Assembly (NCBI GenBank): GCA_964636675.1
Contig: CAZWUO010000004.1
Coordinates: forward strand, 1-54,092
Length of the DNA stretch: 54,092 bases
Reading direction: 5' to 3'
DNA from: JALUUH01 sp964636675
Lineage (GTDB): Bacteria; Pseudomonadota; Gammaproteobacteria; S012-40
Part shown: in pieces, positions 51,001 to 54,092 of the stretch
Numbering within the stretch: the first letter of the stretch is position 1
Layout of the letters: each line of letters begins with the position of its first letter
Notes under the pieces: model-generated
Told to the model about the DNA's origin: nothing
What the model saw: the letters and a program-made list of their open reading frames with translations, nothing else
The model's database searches: none
Translations under genes and position numbers: made by a program

Positions 51001-51738
51001 ATGAAAACTCGTAAACATTTCTTACCTACTTTGTTAATAGTAGGGATGATCGTAGGCATACAAGGTTGTTATCATGACGATGATGTAGACAATGATACTG
51101 GCACCGATGTACCAACGACCTATAAATACAAAGTCACTGTTACCAATATTAGCAGTGGCCAACCATTAACGCCTGTTGCCGCTATCATTCACAAATCTGG
51201 TTACAGTTCTTGGCAATTTGGCATGTCCGTGAGTAATGGACTGGAAAAATTAGCCGAGAGCGGTGATACAACAGATTTCATCTCCGAAGCACAAGCAAAT
51301 ACTAACGTTCTTAATACAAGTATTAGCGAAGGTGGCCCATTTGGACCTGGTGCATCAGTGAGCATGGAAATGACTGTTTCTACAGATGACGATCTGAAAT
51401 TGTCTTTGGCTTCCATGTTAGCAAATACGAATGATGCATTTATTTCCCTCAATGCCAAATCGTTAAGTGATCTGGAAAAAGGTAAAATGACGACTTACTT
51501 CACCAAGGTCTATGACGCGGGCACCGAGGGAAATTCTGAATCACTAGGTACTATTCCTGGCCCTGCAGATAGCTCAACAGCTGCAGATAAAGGCTATAAT
51601 GCTGCACGTGATGATGCAAATTTTGTTGCAATACATCCCGGTGTGCTCACTAAAGATGACGGTTTATCTTCTTCTATATTAGATGAAATGCATCGCTGGA
51701 ATGGCCCTGCGGCAAGAATAGATATTGAAAAAATGTAG
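51001..51738 (+). CDS. Spondin-domain lipoprotein (2)
   Basis: 245 residues. The N-terminus has a lipoprotein signal peptide with lipobox I-Q-G-C (Cys23), followed by an Asp-rich stretch. The Spondin_N-like domain then repeats the pattern of the first protein: YKVTVTNISSGQPLTPVAAIIH, GPGASVSMEMTVSTDDDLKLSLASMLANTNDAFISLNA, YDAGTEGNSE, and HPGVLTKDDGLSSSILDEMHRWNGPAARIDIE. Asp at position +2 after the Cys is absent (Tyr, His), so outer-membrane sorting is expected. The AGGGTAGAAA ribosome-binding site and the 11-base gap make it part of the same transcript as the first. In eukaryotes this domain binds matrix components; in bacteria its role is unknown. Confidence 0.87.
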   Translation: MKTRKHFLPTLLIVGMIVGIQGCYHDDDVDNDTGTDVPTTYKYKVTVTNISSGQPLTPVAAIIHKSGYSSWQFGMSVSNGLEKLAESGDTTDFISEAQANTNVLNTSISEGGPFGPGASVSMEMTVSTDDDLKLSLASMLANTNDAFISLNAKSLSDLEKGKMTTYFTKVYDAGTEGNSESLGTIPGPADSSTAADKGYNAARDDANFVAIHPGVLTKDDGLSSSILDEMHRWNGPAARIDIEKM

Positions 51739-51751
51739 AACATGATTATTG

Positions 51752-51782
51752 AGGAACGGGCAAGAAATAACTTCCCGTTCCT
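51752..51782 (+). terminator. Terminator of the spondin-domain operon
   Basis: AGGAACGGG (51752-51760) and CCCGTTCCT (51774-51782) pair perfectly over nine bases across a 13-base loop. The following TATATA is only weakly T-rich, so termination may be partial. It lies 14 bases after the lipoprotein stop. Confidence 0.65.
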
Positions 51783-51784
51783 TA

Positions 51785-51967
51785 TATACCCGTGGCGTTA
51801 TAGATTTGGGCCTTATTTCACGCCCTATTCCTTCAATGACTTCGTTCACCCTAAAGGGCACCTAGGGAAATTCCTTGCAATAGACCGGCTATTACGCGTC
51901 ATTTCGCCTCGTCATGAAAGGAATATGACGTACACTAAAAAACTAAATCTATAATGCCACGGGTATA
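51785..51967. repeat. MITE-like intergenic element, 183 bp, with 23-bp terminal inverted repeats
   Basis: Left end TATACCCGTGGCGTTATAGA (51785 onward to 51807) matches the reverse complement of the right end (51945-51967) at 22 of 23 positions. There is no coding frame inside. The interior TTGCAATAGACCGGCTATT and ATTTCGCCTC (51875-51916) is shared with the element at 25750-25967. It lies directly downstream of a terminator, and the flanking TATA may represent a target-site duplication. Confidence 0.75.
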
Positions 51968-52077
51968 TTCGTTACGCCGCATTAAAATAAATCTTATCTT
52001 CGTTGTGTGTTTATTGCTCACAATCTCAATATATCATGCCGTACTAGTATCCTGCACACTTAGTGCAAGGAACAAGC

Positions 52078-53781
52078 ATGCCAAAACGACTGGATAAATC
52101 GCGTCATAGCAAGGCCCCGGTTGGGACGAGCTTAACTTGTAAAAGCTGGTCAACCGAGGCGGCTTTACGCATGCTGATGAATAACCTTGATGCCGAAGTG
52201 GCCGAGCATCCTGAGCAACTTATTGTCTATGGTGGCATGGGGCGCGCTGCGCGCAATTGGGAGTGTTATGACAAACTCATTGCAACCTTAAAACGTCTCG
52301 AGTCAGACGAAACATTACTCGTGCAAAGTGGTAAGCCCGTGGGTGTATTCAAGACGCATGAAAATGCGCCACGTGTACTGATCGCTAATTCCAACCTGGT
52401 CCCGCATTGGGCGACTTGGGAACATTTTAACGAGCTCGATAAAAAGGGCCTCATGATGTATGGCCAAATGACCGCCGGGTCATGGATATACATTGGATCT
52501 CAAGGCATTGTTCAAGGTACCTACGAAACCTTTTCAGCGGTTGCGAAAAAACATTTTAACGGCGATGCAACTGGCAAATGGATTCTAACCGCTGGGCTTG
52601 GAGGAATGGGTGGCGCACAACCGCTCGCAGCGACCATGGCCGGCTTTTCCATGCTCGCGGTTGAAGTCGATGAAAGCCGAATCGATTTACGTTTGCAGAC
52701 AGGATATCTTGATAAAAAAGCAGCGAGTCTTGACGATGCGCTGCAAATAATGGGTGATGCATCAGAAAAAAATGAACCAGTAAGTGTTGGACTATTAGCA
52801 AATGCAGCCGATATTTTCCCCGAGTTGGTGTCACGCAATGTGATTCCTGACGTGGTTACTGATCAAACCAGTGCGCATGATCCGTTAAATGGTTATTTAC
52901 CCAAAGGTTGGAGCTTGCATAAAGCAGCGCAAATGCGGGTTCAAGATTCAGCCGCCGTCGTCAAAGCTGCGAAACAATCCATGGCTCTCCAAGTGATTGC
53001 GATGTTGGCCTTGCAACAAGCTGGGTCCGCGACCCTGGACTATGGTAACAATATTCGGCAAATGGCGCTTGAAGAAGGAGTAAAAAACGCATTTGATTTT
53101 CCGGGGTTTATACCGGCCTATATACGCCCACTTTTTTGTGAAGGCATTGGTCCGTTTCGTTGGGTCGCGTTGTCGGGTGATGCAAATGACATCTTTAAAA
53201 CCGATGAAAAAGTCAGGCAGTTGGTGCCCGATAATCCACAATTACATCGCTGGCTGGACATGGCCCGAGAGCGTATTCAGTTTCAAGGTTTGCCCGCAAG
53301 AATTTGTTGGTTGGGTTTAAAAGATCGCGCACGTATTGGGCTAGCGTTTAATGAGATGGTGGCTTCGGGTGAACTTAAAGCACCTGTGGTGATAGGACGA
53401 GACCACTTGGATTCGGGTTCGGTTGCATCACCCAACCGTGAAACCGAAGCGATGTTGGATGGATCGGATGCGGTTTCTGATTGGCCTTTGCTAAATGCCT
53501 TACTCAACACGTCTAGCGGCGCGACTTGGGTTAGTTTTCATCATGGTGGTGGTGTTGGTATGGGGTTTAGTCAGCATGCTGGCTTGGTGATTGTTTGCGA
53601 TGGGACAGCGGCTGCTGCCAAGCGTATCCAGCGTGTACTGTGGAATGATCCTGCATCCGGTGTGATGCGCCACGCCGATGCGGGTTATGAGCTCGCGCAA
53701 GATTGCGCATTAGAAAATGCTCTGGATTTACCCATGCTAAAAGGAAAAAAATGGCAACAAGCGCAAGAAGATGCGCAATGA
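52078..53781 (+). CDS. hutU: Urocanate hydratase
   Basis: NAD-dependent conversion of urocanate to imidazolone propionate, second step of histidine breakdown. 567 residues with ATG 52078, preceded by AAGGA nine bases upstream; a GTG five codons earlier is in frame. Motifs: YGGMGRAARNWECYDKL, APRVLIANSNLVPHWATWEHF, GLGGMGGAQPLAATMAG (NAD-binding), VGLLANAADIFPEL, PDVVTDQTSAHDPLNGYLPKGWSL, and HHGGGVGMGFSQHAGLVIV near the end. The stop overlaps the start of hutH by four bases. Confidence 0.97.
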   Translation: MPKRLDKSRHSKAPVGTSLTCKSWSTEAALRMLMNNLDAEVAEHPEQLIVYGGMGRAARNWECYDKLIATLKRLESDETLLVQSGKPVGVFKTHENAPRVLIANSNLVPHWATWEHFNELDKKGLMMYGQMTAGSWIYIGSQGIVQGTYETFSAVAKKHFNGDATGKWILTAGLGGMGGAQPLAATMAGFSMLAVEVDESRIDLRLQTGYLDKKAASLDDALQIMGDASEKNEPVSVGLLANAADIFPELVSRNVIPDVVTDQTSAHDPLNGYLPKGWSLHKAAQMRVQDSAAVVKAAKQSMALQVIAMLALQQAGSATLDYGNNIRQMALEEGVKNAFDFPGFIPAYIRPLFCEGIGPFRWVALSGDANDIFKTDEKVRQLVPDNPQLHRWLDMARERIQFQGLPARICWLGLKDRARIGLAFNEMVASGELKAPVVIGRDHLDSGSVASPNRETEAMLDGSDAVSDWPLLNALLNTSSGATWVSFHHGGGVGMGFSQHAGLVIVCDGTAAAAKRIQRVLWNDPASGVMRHADAGYELAQDCALENALDLPMLKGKKWQQAQEDAQ

Positions 53782-54092
53782 AATCCCATTTTGAGATTAA
53801 ACCCGGACAACTGAGTCATGACGACATCCGGCGTTTACACGCGCAAGCCATACCGATTAGCTTAGACCCAAAAAGTGAAGCGGCGATCAAACAGGCCGCA
53901 GAATGTGTGTCCCGCGTGATCAACGAAGGCCGAACCGTGTACGGTATTAACACCGGTTTTGGTTTATTGGCGAATACCAAAATAAAACCCGATGAGCTAG
54001 AAACCTTACAGCGCAGTATCGTATTATCACACGCGGCAGGGGTGGGTGATTTTATGGCTGATGCCACGGATGTTTACCTCCTGCCTTTTCTT
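53778..54092 (+). CDS. hutH: Histidine ammonia-lyase, 3'-truncated by the window end
   Basis: First step of histidine breakdown, deaminating histidine to urocanate through an MIO prosthetic group. The first 105 residues are visible: the start MKSHFEIKPGQLSHDD, then VSRVINEGRTVYGINTGFGLLANT, which is the characteristic N-terminal block, and LQRSIVLSHAAGVGD. The MIO-forming ASG triad lies beyond the window. The last ten codons (DATDVYLLPFL region) fit the usual continuation poorly (a helix leading to LKINSL is expected), so check for a sequence error at the very edge. It overlaps hutU by four bases. Confidence 0.9.
   Translation, partial: MKSHFEIKPGQLSHDDIRRLHAQAIPISLDPKSEAAIKQAAECVSRVINEGRTVYGINTGFGLLANTKIKPDELETLQRSIVLSHAAGVGDFMADATDVYLLPFL

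Larger units (their letters stand above)
51739..52077. other. Intergenic region with terminator and MITE-like repeat
   Basis: 339 bases. It contains the terminator at 51752-51782 and the MITE-like element at 51785-51967. The part up to the hutU start at 52078 has no clear promoter; a possible AAGGA ribosome-binding site lies at about 52066-52070. Confidence 0.6.

Noticed and set aside
1..54092. tRNA, rRNA, integrase, prophage or complete insertion sequence
   Set aside because: None recognised; the only mobile-looking parts are the small inverted-repeat elements.
54060..54092. Frameshift at the end of hutH
   Set aside because: The last codons look atypical, but the gene is cut by the window end, and too little is visible to call a mutation.

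Overview
The window reads as one stretch of a gammaproteobacterial chromosome of moderate-to-low GC. The evidence is the trxB/ftsK/lolA/rarA/serS neighbourhood, the presence of both N-degron transferases (aat and bpt), a prfB with the classical +1 frameshift site, and the protein-level look of the housekeeping genes. The intergenic repeats and the peptide-transporter type recall Legionellales-like bacteria, but that placement is only an impression. Nothing was searched; all calls rest on reading motifs.

Layout. 1-5856: a peptide-type ABC importer operon (3'-part of a binding protein, two permeases, a fused double ATPase). 5909-8348: bpt, aat and trxB on the minus strand. 8444-16195: ald, ftsK, lolA, rarA, crcB, a DUF190 gene and serS on the plus strand. 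16374-21512: a very large Ig-repeat lipoprotein and two small proteins, all minus. 21694-24946: low-molecular-weight phosphatase, prfB and lysS. 24952-29485: a WYL regulator, a TpsB/ShlB-like outer-membrane protein, a DUF2797 protein and an APS-type CysH, with a MITE-like repeat in the middle. 30038-40787: a ten-gene chemosensory cluster (receptor, receptor-like/CheZ-like protein, CheY, STAS, CheA, receptor, CheW, CheW, CheR, CheB). 40800-44215: a bacterial voltage-gated cation channel and glycogen phosphorylase. 44383-47493: an intact glycine-rich secreted protein, a decayed second copy of it, and a broken serine hydrolase between them. 47811-54092: the histidine-utilisation genes hutG-hutI (minus) and hutU-hutH (plus, cut by the window end), with two spondin-domain exported proteins between the two halves.

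The most interesting part is the chemosensory cluster. It has no recognisable cheZ, cheC, cheX or cheD gene. The 412-residue receptor-like protein directly upstream of cheY carries, beyond its receptor hairpin, a helix with the F-Q-D-x-x-x-Q pattern of the CheZ catalytic helix. CheA carries two 24-residue copies of an MshEN-like motif (known for c-di-GMP binding in type II secretion/pilus ATPases) between its P2-like region and its dimerisation domain. Together with a STAS protein this suggests a chemosensory pathway with a receptor-linked phosphatase and possible second-messenger input. Both proposals are inferences from motifs and need profile searches and binding assays.

Other points of note are two or three MITE-like intergenic repeats, the variant TFEDW selectivity filter of the ion channel, the duplicated glycine-rich gene with 33-bp repeats, and a long, possibly structured leader before the chemosensory cluster.
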